Shown here: one piece after another, positions 43,795-54,770 of the stretch
Numbering within the stretch: position 1 is the stretch's first letter
Layout: every line of letters starts with the position of its first letter
DNA from: Posidonia oceanica
Taxonomy: Eukaryota; Streptophyta; Magnoliopsida; Alismatales; Posidoniaceae
Direction: 5' to 3'
NCBI GenBank assembly: GCA_037176725.1
Contig: JAZBRS010000011.1
Span: 5,270,001 to 5,334,000, forward strand
DNA length: 64,000 nucleotides
The notes under the pieces: generated by a model
Database searches by the model: none
What the model was told of the DNA's origin: nothing
The model's input: only the letters and a program-made list of their open reading frames with translations
Translations under genes and position numbers: made by a program

Positions 43795-45148
43795 CCTGGA
43801 GCAACCATTGCAGATCCTTCTTCTCTGTCCCACCTCTTGTACTCCCACCCCTTGCACGCTTCCGTCCCTCTTTTCGTCCTATCTCCCCCATCTTTACCCC
43901 TGTACATCTTCATACATCACTTCTCCCTATCCTCTACATTTTTGTCACTGCATTCCCATATGTTCCGTCCTTTATCTCTTTTATAATCATCATCGTCATC
44001 CTCTTAAATCATGCATTGCATATTGCCCAGTGATGAAAACCGGAAGTGCTTGCCTGCTATGGAAGGAGTCTCCCGACCTCACCTGACACTACTTAGATGT
44101 CTTAACTAGTGAGGGAGCCAACACTCAGTAAGCAGGCGAAATGCCCAAACACTTAGGGACTTACACTCCTAGAAAAATGCTAGGCGTTAGCCAGAAGAGA
44201 ACACATGTCTAGGCCTAGATGCACAAGAAAAGGAAAAAAAAAGGAGAGAGTCAAAGTTCACACCCGAAGATCCTATCCCCCATGTCTCAAAAAGCCAGCA
44301 CCCATTTCCTCTAGGGTAGGGATAGTGGAGACCTACAAGCTTGAAAAAAAAAAAAAAAAAGAGGAGAAAGAGAGAAGGAAAGAAGAAAAGAAAAAGAAAA
44401 AAAGAGAATGATAGAAAAGAAAGAAAAGAGACTGATAGAAAAGAAAAAAAGGAAAAGCAAAAGTCAACTCCAAAAATGAAGGCAAGCAGAGTAATCCCGC
44501 ACCTTTCACCTACCCCAGAGAAGAGTCAAAAGTCAAGCCAGGTCCTCCTTGTCTCGAAGACAGGGATGGGGAGAGCCCTGCACCCCTATATAGAAGCAAA
44601 AGAGACAAGAAAAAGGAAAAGAGCAGGTGTAAGTCCTTAAGAGTTTGGCATGTAGCTTGTCCTCTCTACACCACCACCAAACATCACCAGCACCCTTTCC
44701 TAGAGTGCCACCAACAAGTTAGGAATCTGAGTAGAGTCCAGTGAGTCAAGGATCGCTACCTTCCTATACAGCAGGTACCAAAGCACTCCGTATGCTGAGG
44801 GCAAACCACACCAATCATCTCCTCTCCCTCTAATCATTCCGCCTTGCAAGACTTGCTCCAGCATTGAGGCAGTACTCCTACTCAGCACGCGTTGGCATCA
44901 TCGAGTTACGCTAGTCCAGAACTCCTGCCAGTCCCCGCCCCCGTGCCAACAGAATCCCCCACTTATATGTGCTTAATTGCTATGTTCTGATTGTTTACTA
45001 CTGAATATGTTGAACTACTTTACCAGCTTCAGAATTTGCTTTCAGTCAGTGATTATGTGCCTGTATGAAATTTGATGATTTACAGTCTTGGTAATAGGTA
45101 CCTGAAGATTCTGCAGTAGCTATTTGCCTACATTCTGCGGTCTACGGG
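43795..45148 (+). other. Non-coding spacer between pol and the accessory ORF
   Basis: C/T-rich to 44020, then purine-rich with a run of 18 A (44344-44361) and AAGAAAAG words (44340-44470). Two diverged phrases with GTCTCRAARAC...GGGATRG recur near 44286-44330 and 44550-44575. The part 44050-44930 resembles 26130-26700 on the minus strand. No coding region is supported. Confidence 0.5.
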
Positions 45149-46341
45149 ATGGGTTTCCCTACTCTAGTGACCCCAACGCACTGCTTTGAGACCCTGCGAG
45201 AGTGGATCGGCAAGCTTACCAAAGAAGACTACGAAAATCTGCGCCTATGGGGCATTCCAACCAAGCTGCTGAAGGCTGCTGATGTAGAAGTGAGTTGCCA
45301 TCTTCTGTGCGCCGCTGCAAGGTTCTGGAAATCGACGCACCACGTATTCTACTTTGGCAGAACTGAACTGACACCCACACTGGAAGAAGTGCGCCGGATC
45401 TACGGCTTCTCCAAGATCATGGGACCGCCTGTCTTCATGAGGCGTGATGGATACATTGTAGTCCTGAGCCAACTGACTGGGCTCTCTACTCGAAGCTGCC
45501 AGCAAAGACTGATCTGTACCAACGAGCCCACGCCCCTGCTTCGCCTAGCATACTTTGATGATACTATGGGAAAGCGCGCTGAACTTGGAGATGAGCTGTG
45601 GCTCCGAGAATTTGTCACCCATTTCCTAGGCGAGCTAGTCTTTACTCATGGTCGACTGACAATAGCCATCAAGATCGCTGAAATAGCACTTGTTGTGGTG
45701 ACCCGGTAGATAGACCTGGCACCGATTGTTCTGGCAGAGACATATCGCGGGCTGGACCGCATCTCACATCGCTACCACCACTTTCATGGCTACGGAGCAC
45801 TTATACAAGTCTAGCTAGCCACACACTTAGAGGTGGACCTTCTGCACCTCTAGGTGCATGCTTATGAAGCCTACTGCAACAATGGCCATGCCAAGACAAT
45901 CAAAAGTGTTAAGGAAGAATACGAGAAGCTATCAGAGTTGACGGATGACGCAGTAACCTGGCGTATCATCCCCTCCACAGCCGAACCATTCACTGTCTTC
46001 TTCAGCACATGCGACATGCGGCTGATTGTGCTACCAGGATTCACTGCGGGTGTGGAATACCACCCTATCAGGGTCATGCGCCAGTTTGGCTTCTGGCAGG
46101 GCTCCTTCATTGACAGCACAGCATCTAAGCTTCTTCAGACATATCCCCTCAGTACAACTGCTGCAACAAAGGAGCTGGCCAATCTGATGCAGCATGGAGT
46201 GCGATCAATAGACATCGTGCTGTGAGAGGCATAGGATGCACCCCTGAGTACGTAACCGAGGTGCAAGAGCTCTGGCCCATCAATGAAATCCCGCCAGGCG
46301 GCCCCTTGTTCCCTAACTCTAGGAAGTCAAAGAAGGCCTGA
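45149..46341 (+). pseudogene. Accessory ORF downstream of pol, PMD/DUF7745-like, sense orientation
   Basis: The frame starts MGFPTLVTPTHCFETLREWI at 45149 and contains SCHLLCAAARFWKSTHHVFY, then FGRTELTPTLEEVRRIYGF, the pattern of the DUF7745/PMD-like group. It continues LIVLPGFTAGVEYHPIRVMR, FGFWQGSF and LANLMQHGVRSIDIVL. With one frame change near 46240-46255 it goes on EYVTEVQELWPINEIPPGGP and ends at 46341 in a basic tail. In-frame stops are TAG at 45707, 45812, 45851 and 46232 and TGA at 46223. It is encoded in the same direction as pol, whereas the two PMD copies at the left of the window are antisense to their elements. Extra ORFs at this place are known for Tat elements; the function is unknown. 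Confidence 0.72.
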
Positions 46342-46850
46342 ACCAGCTAGGGCACTTATGCAGCTGCTAGTTTAATTTCCTTTCAAGTTATACTGTATCT
46401 TTTGGCCTGCCACAGGCGTGTAATCAACAGTTCTATCAATGCAAAAGTGTTTTGTGCTGTCTACTTGCACTTCAAGACTGCTTAATGCATTTCATAATCC
46501 TTGCCAATCATATCTTGAGGCCCCTGGCCAGACTTGCTGCCAAAATGATGCAGGAAAGTCCTCAACAATCAATCAAGGCACTAGAATCTCTGCAGACCCA
46601 CGCCATCAAGTCAAGCCACCAAGCATCCCCAGTTGAGTCTCCATAGGACTGGTACCCCAAACTACTCGTTTGACAAACACGTCAGTTTTGTCTATCCTTC
46701 GCTTTTCGATGCCAAGGGCAGTTCGGCTGTCCCCTGGTATCATCCTGATACCAGGGGCATCATTTTTAGATGTCCTGTGGTATCATGCCCTATCGTTCCC
46801 CGTCGATATACCTGGATGTCACGGGCTCCAATCTTCCCAGCTGATAAGTC
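46342..46850 (+). other. Start of the 3' tail of the near-complete element
   Basis: After the accessory ORF comes non-coding sequence with ACTGGTACCCCAAACTACTCG (46648 on) and a perfect hairpin at 46731-46757 (arms CCCCTGGTATCA and TGATACCAGGGG, loop TCC). A further half-copy TGTGGTATCATGCCC lies at about 46776-46790. The inverted element at the right end has the same block at 63190-63254 and 63910-63963. Confidence 0.7.
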
Positions 46851-48280
46851 CGTCATCTTATCAATCAATCACCTTTTCCGACTGATGGCCGTTAAACATC
46901 ACCTTTTCGGCTGATGGCCATTAAGCATCGCCCTTCCGGCTGATGGCCGTTAAACATCCCTTCTGGCTGATGGCCGTTAAACATCGCTTCCGATTGATAG
47001 GACCGTAAACTATCGCTTCCGGTTGATGAGCATTAAGCATCACTTCCTGGCTGAAAAGTCCGACATCTTATCAATTCTTTCCTCTTCGGCTGATGATCCG
47101 AAACTCATCACTCTTTCAGCTGATATCTAGTAACTATCACTCACAACTGCACTTTCCGGTTGATAGGACCGTAAACTATCACTTCCGGTTGATAGGACCG
47201 TAAACTATCGCTTCCGGTTGATAGGACCGGAAACTATCACTCTTCGGTTGATGATCCGAAACTCATCGCTCTTTGGCTGATATCCAAAACTATCACCTGC
47301 AGTTGTGTTTTCCAACTGATATCCAGTAACTATCACTCGCAATCACCCTTTTCGATTGATAGGACCGTAAACTATCGCTTCTGGTTGATGGCCGTTAAAC
47401 ATCCCTTCTGGCTGATGGCCGTTAAACATCGCTTCCGATTGATAGGACCGTAAACTATCGCTTCCGGTTGATGACCATTAAGCATCACTTCCTGGCTGAA
47501 AAGTCCGACATCTTATCAATTCTTTCCTCTTCGGCTGATGATTCGAAACTCATCACTCTTTCGGCTGATATCTAGTAACTATCACTCACAACTGCACTTT
47601 CCGATTGATAGGACCGTAAACTATCGCTTCCGGTTGATAGGACCGTAAACTATCGCTTCCGGTTGATAGGACCGGAAACTATCACTCTTCGGCTGATGAT
47701 CCGAAACTCATCGCTCTTTGGCTGATATCCAAAACTATCACCTGCAGTTGTGTTTTCCAGCTGATATCCAGTAACTATCACTCGCAATCGCCCTTTCCGA
47801 TTGATAGGACCGTAAACTATCGCTTCCGGTTGATAGGATCGTAAACTATCGCTTCCGGTTGATAGGACCGTAAACTATCGCCTCCGGTTGATAGGACCGT
47901 AAACTATCGCTTCCCGTTGATAGGACCGTAAACTATCTTTCTTCGACTGATATCCAAAACTATCGCGGGCATTTGCATTTTCCAGCTGATATCCAGTAAC
48001 TATCACTCATGATTGCGCTTCCGGTTGATAGGACTGTAAACTATCGCTTCCAGTTGATAGGACCGTAAACTATCGCTTCCAATTGATAGGACCATAAACT
48101 ATCGCTCTCCGGCTGATATCCGAAACTATCTTGCGCAATCATGTTTTCCAGCTGATATCCAGTAACTATCACTCTTTCTGGTTGATAGGACCGTAAACTA
48201 TCGCTTTCAGTTGATAGGACTGTAAACTATCATTCTCGGCTGATGATCCGAAACTCATCCCCTCTGATCGAGAAGTCCGA
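46839..48280 (+). repeat. Hairpin-unit array, consensus GGTTGATAGGACCGTAAACTATC
   Basis: About 45-50 short hairpins follow one another. The commonest is GATAG-GACCGTAAA-CTATC with a 29-bp period where it is regular (47155-47240, 47800-47935). Others: GATG-GCCGTTAAA-CATC, TGATGA-TCCGAAAC-TCATCA, GATAAG-TCCGTCAT-CTTATC and GATA-TCCAGTAAC-TATC. A higher-order block of about 470-480 bp seems duplicated (compare 46990-47350 with 47440-47810). Stems differ between types but pair within each; loops share CCGTAAA or TCCGAAA. Confidence 0.85.
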
Positions 48281-48813
48281 TAACTTATCACTTCCTTCGC
48301 GCGACTTTGTCCCAGGAAGACGAAGTCCCGCATCCCTCTGTGGCAGGGGAGGGTCCCCCTCTCCCTTCGCACCTCTTTTGTTTTTGGTTGCCCCTTTTCT
48401 GTGCGGCTCCAGCCGCCTTGCTTGCTTGCTCCCTTAGGCGGGGACAGGCTGCCCCTTTTTCCCCTCTTTGTTGCACAAGTTTGGACTAGCTACCAAATTT
48501 TGGCATTACATCGTAGTTTCTCTTAGCATCCTTTTGTATCAATTCTGCACTTCATCTTTATAAACATCGCATGCTAGACTAATTGCATTGCATCATCAGC
48601 ATTGCATCGCATTAGCATACATCACATACATTGCATTCCATCAACATTGCATCTGCATCCGCATCTGGTATTTCGGCATTGGGTCGCGATTTTCGGTGCA
48701 TCTGCCGAATAAGTGGCTCACGCCAAAAGCATTTGGCTCTCCGGTCAAATGGGGTGTCTTGTCAACCCGAAGCAGCGGCCTCGGTCCCCTTGACCGTGCT
48801 CAGGGAGGGGCAT
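48281..48813 (+). other. 3' tail before the 3' LTR, with conserved hairpins
   Basis: Order: hairpin GACTTTG...CGAAGTC (48303-48327), CT-rich stretch with CCTTGCTTGCTTGC, ATTGCATC-rich run (48500-48660), the 39-nt hairpin (48681-48719; inner arms TTCGG and CCGAA), GGGGTGTCTTGTCAAC (48751-48766, an inverted copy of the LTR start) and the polypurine tract. The order and spacing match the tails at 9.4, 19.6 and 60.7 kb. Confidence 0.75.
48801..48813 (+). other. Polypurine tract
   Basis: AGGGAGGGGCATC lies directly before the LTR start TGTTGACACC. The same 13 bases occur in reverse complement at 60734-60746 and 19573-19585 before those minus-strand LTRs. Confidence 0.85.
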
Positions 48814-51800
48814 CTGTTGACACCCCATTTTGATAGGCTGAATTGGCGGATCTCTCTATCTGGTGGCTTCTAAACCAACACCTAAACCAAATCCAAAATC
48901 ACAACCATTTTCTAAACCAAAACCAACATTTCTTCAACCTAGAAAACTACACAAAAACCCTAGGAAAACCAACCTTTCTTCAACCTAGAAAACTACACAA
49001 AAACCCTAGGAAAATCAACTTTTCTCCAACCTAGAAAACCATCCAAAAACCCTAGGAAAACTCAACCTTTCATCAACCAAGAAAACCATCCAAAAACTCT
49101 AGGAAAACCAACCTTTCTTCAACCTAGAAAACTACACAAAAACCCTAGGAAAACCCATCCTTTCTTCAACCTAGAAAACCATCCAAAAACCCTAGAAAAC
49201 CTAGGTAAAACAATCTTGAAACCCATTCCAAACCCTAAGCTAAAACTCTCTCAAAACCCTAAACCCTAAACCTTCAAATCATAGAAAACCCTAGATTAAA
49301 CCCTAGGTCAAACCCTAGAATCCTAGGTCACACACCTGCACAAAACCCCTCCAAATTCAGGTCTTTATCCTCCCTATCTCTCCTGATTATCCTTTTCTCT
49401 CTCCTGATTATTCTTTTCTCTCTCCTCCCTATTCTCCCCCTTTCTTCTTCTCCCTCCTTCTCTAAACTCATCATCAGTCCCATTTAACACTTCTTAAAAC
49501 AACTAAAGAGAAAAATCCAACCGGAAAAATAAATCAAACACCTAAAAATAATTCAAAAGAAAATCTAATTAAAAATGAATCAAAACAACCCAAAAACAGT
49601 TAAAACTAATTAAAAACAAACTAAAACAAACTAAAAAACTTAAAAACTATTTAAAACAATTAAAAAACAAATTTCAAGACTTAAAACAATTAAAAAACAA
49701 ATTTCAAAACTTAAAGACAATTAAAACAAATCAAAAACAATTAAAGAAGCAAACATAAGAAAAACCATTCAAAACCCTTAAAAAACAATCTAAAAATTCA
49801 ATCAAAAACCTTAAAACCATCAAAAGAAAATTAAAACAACTAACAAACTTAAAATCAAAAGAAACAAACTTAAATAATCAAAACAATTAAAAAACTTTAA
49901 GAAAATAATTAAGAAAGACAAATCAAAAGTTTAAGGGAAACAATTAAAAAGCTCAGAAAACAATTAGGAAAAAAGAACAAACCAAAAACAATTAAAAAAA
50001 AAAGAAAAGCATAACAAAAGCAATCAAAGACCCTAATTAAAAGTTTTTTAACAAAAAAGCAATTAGTCAAAGGAAGAAAAAGAAAAAAGGATAAAACCAA
50101 TCAAAAACATAAACAAATTAAAAAATTTAAAAACAATCAACAAACTTAATCAAATTAAAAAAAAAACTTAAATCAACAAACTTAATCAAATTAAAAAACT
50201 TAAAAACAATTAACAAACTTAAAATTGAAAAGCTTAAAATCGAACAACAAACTTAAATCAAGAAGAAAATCTAAACAATTAAAACAATCAAGAAAAAAAA
50301 ACTTAAAAAACTATTAACAAACTTAAAAGAATACTTAAAAAGGCAAACCTAAACATAATTACTTAAAACTCTAAAACAAATCCAACTTAAAAAACCAAAA
50401 TCCAAATTCATTTTCTTTTTCTTCCCCTTATTCTTCCTTTTCTCCTTCCTTCCCTCCTTTCATTCTGTTTTTATTTTTCTCCACCAAAGCCTAGCCCACT
50501 CCTCTTCTTCCTCTTCTTTTTTCTTTTTTTCTTTTTTACTATGCTATGGCCCAACCCAACTCCTTCACCCCTTCTCCTTCTTCTTCTCTTCTTCCTCTCC
50601 TCAGAGCAAACGACAAACCTTCCCTTCCGTCTTTCAAACTCCACCTGACATCCTTTAGACTTCCCGACCATCCTCCTGACAGACTCCATCACCACGACCC
50701 ACAACCTCCATGCCCTGCCACCCAAAGACCAAGACCAAGACCGTTTCCCTCTCCCTTTGACCAACAAACACAGAGAGAAGGAGGGAGAACAAAACCAGAT
50801 TTCCCCCCAGAACGACCCATCTTTTTTCACACACAGAGACCACCCAAAACTCCAGCTTCCTTGTGCTTCTACCAGATCCAAAAACCACCCAAGAATCCAC
50901 CCAGAATCCTCCCCCGAACCCTTCAACACCCCATTCCTCTAGAGCCACCTTCTCCATTGCCAAACCAGCACCACAGCCCTCCTCTCCTTCCCAAAACCTC
51001 ACCACCTCACTCACTGAACCACCACCTTCACGACCCAACCCTCGCTTCAACCCGAAACCCCCACACTCTACTACAAACACCTGCGTTCAGAAACTGTCCA
51101 GAAACTCCAAACATCCACACCACCCTCCACAGACCACGCAAACCCAATTGGATCACTCCATTGCACTCACCAGACCTCCACCAACCCAGAGCGACCTCAA
51201 CCTTGGACGAGAACGCCGTACATCACTGGAACGACCTCGGCCTCCTCTGCCTCCACCCAAAAAATCCAGATCTTCCTTCGGCCACGGCATTCCACTTCTG
51301 GGTGCACCTGGAGCTCTGCCAGCATGCGTGGAGCACGCCGGTGTCGTCCGCTCGCCCTCTGGCCCCTCCGAGAGCCGCAGCGACCCCTCGCCGGCCGGCC
51401 TCAACCCACCGACGTTGCTGGCCATCTACGGCCATCGTCACAGGTAATTCAATATACCATTAGGTTCCTTGCATGAGCACCTTCGTTTCTAGTACTTTTT
51501 TCGGATTTTTTGGTGCATCATGCCGCCTCTAGTGCCTCGTCGGAGCTGCCACCTTCTCCGACCACGTCTGCCACCGTCGTGGCTCGCCGCACCCTCTGGA
51601 CCGCTGCGTCGCCTCCACCTGCCTTCAGGCTACCGCGCCGTGCGCCCAGAACTGTCCCAGGCCCCCTCCGCACCGCACGCCGCTGCTCACCACTGTCCCT
51701 CCGCCAGCAGCACAGTGCTTGGTGCGCGGGAGGAGGAAGATGATGCACTGTGCTTTTATTTTTTGTTTTTTAAAACTTGAATATAGTTTAGATGCGTGCA

Positions 51801-54766
51801 TTGAAATAAATTTTGTTAGCTTTTTTTTATTGCGTTTAGGTCCTACGTTTGTTTAGAAATCATTTAAGTCTGAATTAAAACTTTATTACATTGCGTTTAT
51901 TATCTGTCATTTCTGTTTATTACAAGTTAATCCATCTGTAGTTCAAATAACTTTAGTTTCATTTGCTAGCTTGTTTTATTTGCTTTCAAGTCCAGCAATT
52001 GATGAATATCATTTAAATGCTTGTTTTTTATCTTATTACATTGCATTTTACTTCTGTAGTTTATTATATTTGCACTTAGGTCCTCTGTTGATTTATCATG
52101 TCATTTAAATGCACATTTTATCATAGTACATTGCATTAAAATCCTCTGTTCATTTTAAATTGCATATAGGTCCTGTCCCAATTCATGAAAATCATTTAAA
52201 TGCACATTTTATCATACCACATTGCATTTTAGCCACTGTACTTTCTTTATTTGCATATCAGTCCTCATACAGTTCATGCATTTCATTTAATCATCTTTTA
52301 AAACCATATTGCATTAATATGGTCCTCATAAGTCCAGATGTTTGTTCTATTTGCATTTTGGGCCTCCTGTGATTCTCTGTGTCTTGTGTTTGTTGCTTTT
52401 AAGTCCCTGACTTTATTTTATTTGCATCTAGGTCCCTCTGTGTTATGCTGTGAATGTTTTATTTTGTTTTCTTTTTGCAGTCAAGCCCTATACTTTCTTT
52501 TTATTGCACTAAGGTCCCCCCTTTGTATTCCTGTGTCTGTGTGGATTCTTTTTGGCTTTGCAGATCAGTCCATAGGTTTTCTTTATTTGCAAAATGGTCC
52601 TTCCTTTTGTTTTACAGGAGTTTTGGTTTCTTTTTGGCCTTGCATTTTGGTCCAGGAAGTTTTGGATATTGCATTTGGGTCCTTCCCCATGTTTTCTTGT
52701 GACTCTTGGCTTGGTTTTCTGGTTTTGCATTTAATCCAACATGTTTTCAAGTTTTGCATGAGAGTCCTTCCATGCCATGTTGTGAGTCCCTAGATTTTGT
52801 TTTGGTTTTGCTGTTTGGCTCGGAATTTTGTCCAAATTACACATAGGTCCTTTTAGATGTCCTTTGTGCCTTTTGAGTCCCTTCTGGCTTTGTCCTCTGG
52901 TCCAAAAACTTTTCTAAAAATTGCATGCAAGTCCCCACAAGTTTTTCGAGTTTTGTACATACTTTTGTTTGCTTTGCAATAAAACCCATAACTTTTGCAA
53001 ACTGCATTTAGGTCCTTGGTCCTCTTGTGTAGCATGCATTGCACCCATACATCATTGCACTTAGCATTTTAGCACACTTCTGAGCACCCTTAGCTCCCAT
53101 GCATGTGGGAGGCCCTGTTCTGCACACCCCTAGGACCTTCTTACACTTAGATCCCTTCTTTTCCTTGGTTCTTGGGTCTTCTGCTTTGAGGCCTGTGTAT
53201 CTTCCGATCGGACCGCCGGATCTTCGCAACCAAGCTACCGGATCATCCTGGTGGAGTGGACTTTCACACTGACCAAGGTTGCCTCATATCAGGGCTCAGA
53301 TCTCCAAGGTAAGTCCTTCTGAACCTCTGCATAGCACTTTGTCACATATCACTTGCATTGCATGCATTATTTTCGCCCCGCGTTTTCCGTGCATGTAGAT
53401 TAGGACTTCCCCTCTTGCCTATCAACTCCACTTCCTCTTTTCGCGTATCCTTAGTGTCTTTGGGTTGAGTTTTTCTTGGATTCACTACTGATCGCGACCT
53501 TCTTCCCCCTTTTCCACGATCCGATTGCACCGCGAGCTTTGGGCAGCGTGTGAGACACATCGTGGGACGGTTTAGCGGGAAACAGCCACAGGATAGTGGT
53601 GATCCTTCTGCTTGCTTTCTCTCCCCTTTGTAGATCTTCACACCTGCATTGCGTGGTCCTTAAGTGGTGTTTGTTCTCACACTTACATCGCTTGCCTTAC
53701 TTTACTTGTTTTGTTTTTCCCCTTTGCATGTTTTTACATCTGCATTGCACGGTTTTTACAATGTTTTGTTTCCGCACTTGCATCGCCTATTTTCGCTTGC
53801 TTTTACACCGTTTTGCGTGCCTGCTTTGTTTCTTGCACCGTTTTGCGTGCCAGCATCTGTTTTTGCCTGTTTTCACACCATTTTGCGTGCCAGCATCTGT
53901 TTTCGCACCGTTTTGTGCACCAGCATCTGTTTTTGCTCGTTTTGGCGCCGCTTTGCGTGTCTACATTTGCTTTCGCCTGTTTTCGCACCGTTTTGCGTGC
54001 CCACTTTCCTTTTCGCTTGTTCTTGCACCGTTTTGCACGCGTACTTTCGTTTCTCGCACCGTTTTGCATGTTTACTGTTGTTTTCCTTTGCGTGTCGGTC
54101 GCATGTGTATGGTTTTGCTGCCGTTTTGTTTTATCGCCTGCATTTGCATTAGGACAGTGATGCTTACTGCCTAGAGTTCTCACGAACCAGAGTTCGCCCG
54201 ATTCGGAACACAGACAGCGTTGCTGAGCGCTTAGATAGCACGTTTAATTCCTTGCACGCATTTCATCACTTAGAGCACACCTTTGAGCATCTAATTAGGC
54301 ATTCATGGCACTTAGGCATTCAAAGTATGCATTTCCCTGCGTATGCGAGCGTAAGCCTAGAAAGACCGATTCTCGGGCGTATCGGGGGTGCCTAACACCT
54401 TCCCCGCACGTAACAGGAGTCATTGCCCTTTCTCATGGCCCGCAATGACAATATTGCCCTTATCCTAGGCACGAGTCACATCATTTGCATCTCATTCTTT
54501 TGCATTGCATCGCATTGCATCTTTTGCTTGGTTTTGCGTGTTTATTCACGCATTTCCCAGATTTTCCTTGTCTCCCGACTTAATAGACACGGTGGCGACT
54601 CTGATTTGTCTTATCTTCTTCTTTTCTTTCCTTTTTTCCCTTTTTTAAGTGTTTCCGAGTCACGTCTCCCTTCTCGGACACAACCGCTAATAGTGAACCT
54701 GATTCCGATCGATGTACGCGAGCTTTGGCATCGTGCATGGTCGATCTGAATACCGAGATTACTACA
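48814..54766 (+). mobile_element. 3' LTR of the near-complete Tat element, 5953 bp
   Basis: It starts TGTTGACACCCCATTTTG behind the polypurine tract and ends GAGATTACTACA. Content and order equal the 5' LTR at 28141-34091. By eye the two differ by scattered substitutions and a few small indels (for example 16 bp present at 28590-28610 only, and local changes near 31640 versus 52310), so they have diverged modestly since insertion. A Pro-rich open frame (50546-51463) lies in the GC-rich part. Its 5' LTR counterpart is broken up, so I do not call it a gene. It is followed by GTGG, the first four bases of the internal region after the other LTR, and then by an inverted LTR. Confidence 0.92.
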
Positions 54767-54770
54767 GTGG

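Noticed and set aside
44344..44640. Lys-rich 99-codon open frame
   Set aside because: It is encoded by an A/G-rich low-complexity run between pol and the accessory ORF, and is not protein-like.
50546..51463. 305-codon Pro-rich open frame in the 3' LTR
   Set aside because: The equivalent in the 5' LTR is split, composition explains the lack of stops, and no known domain is visible.
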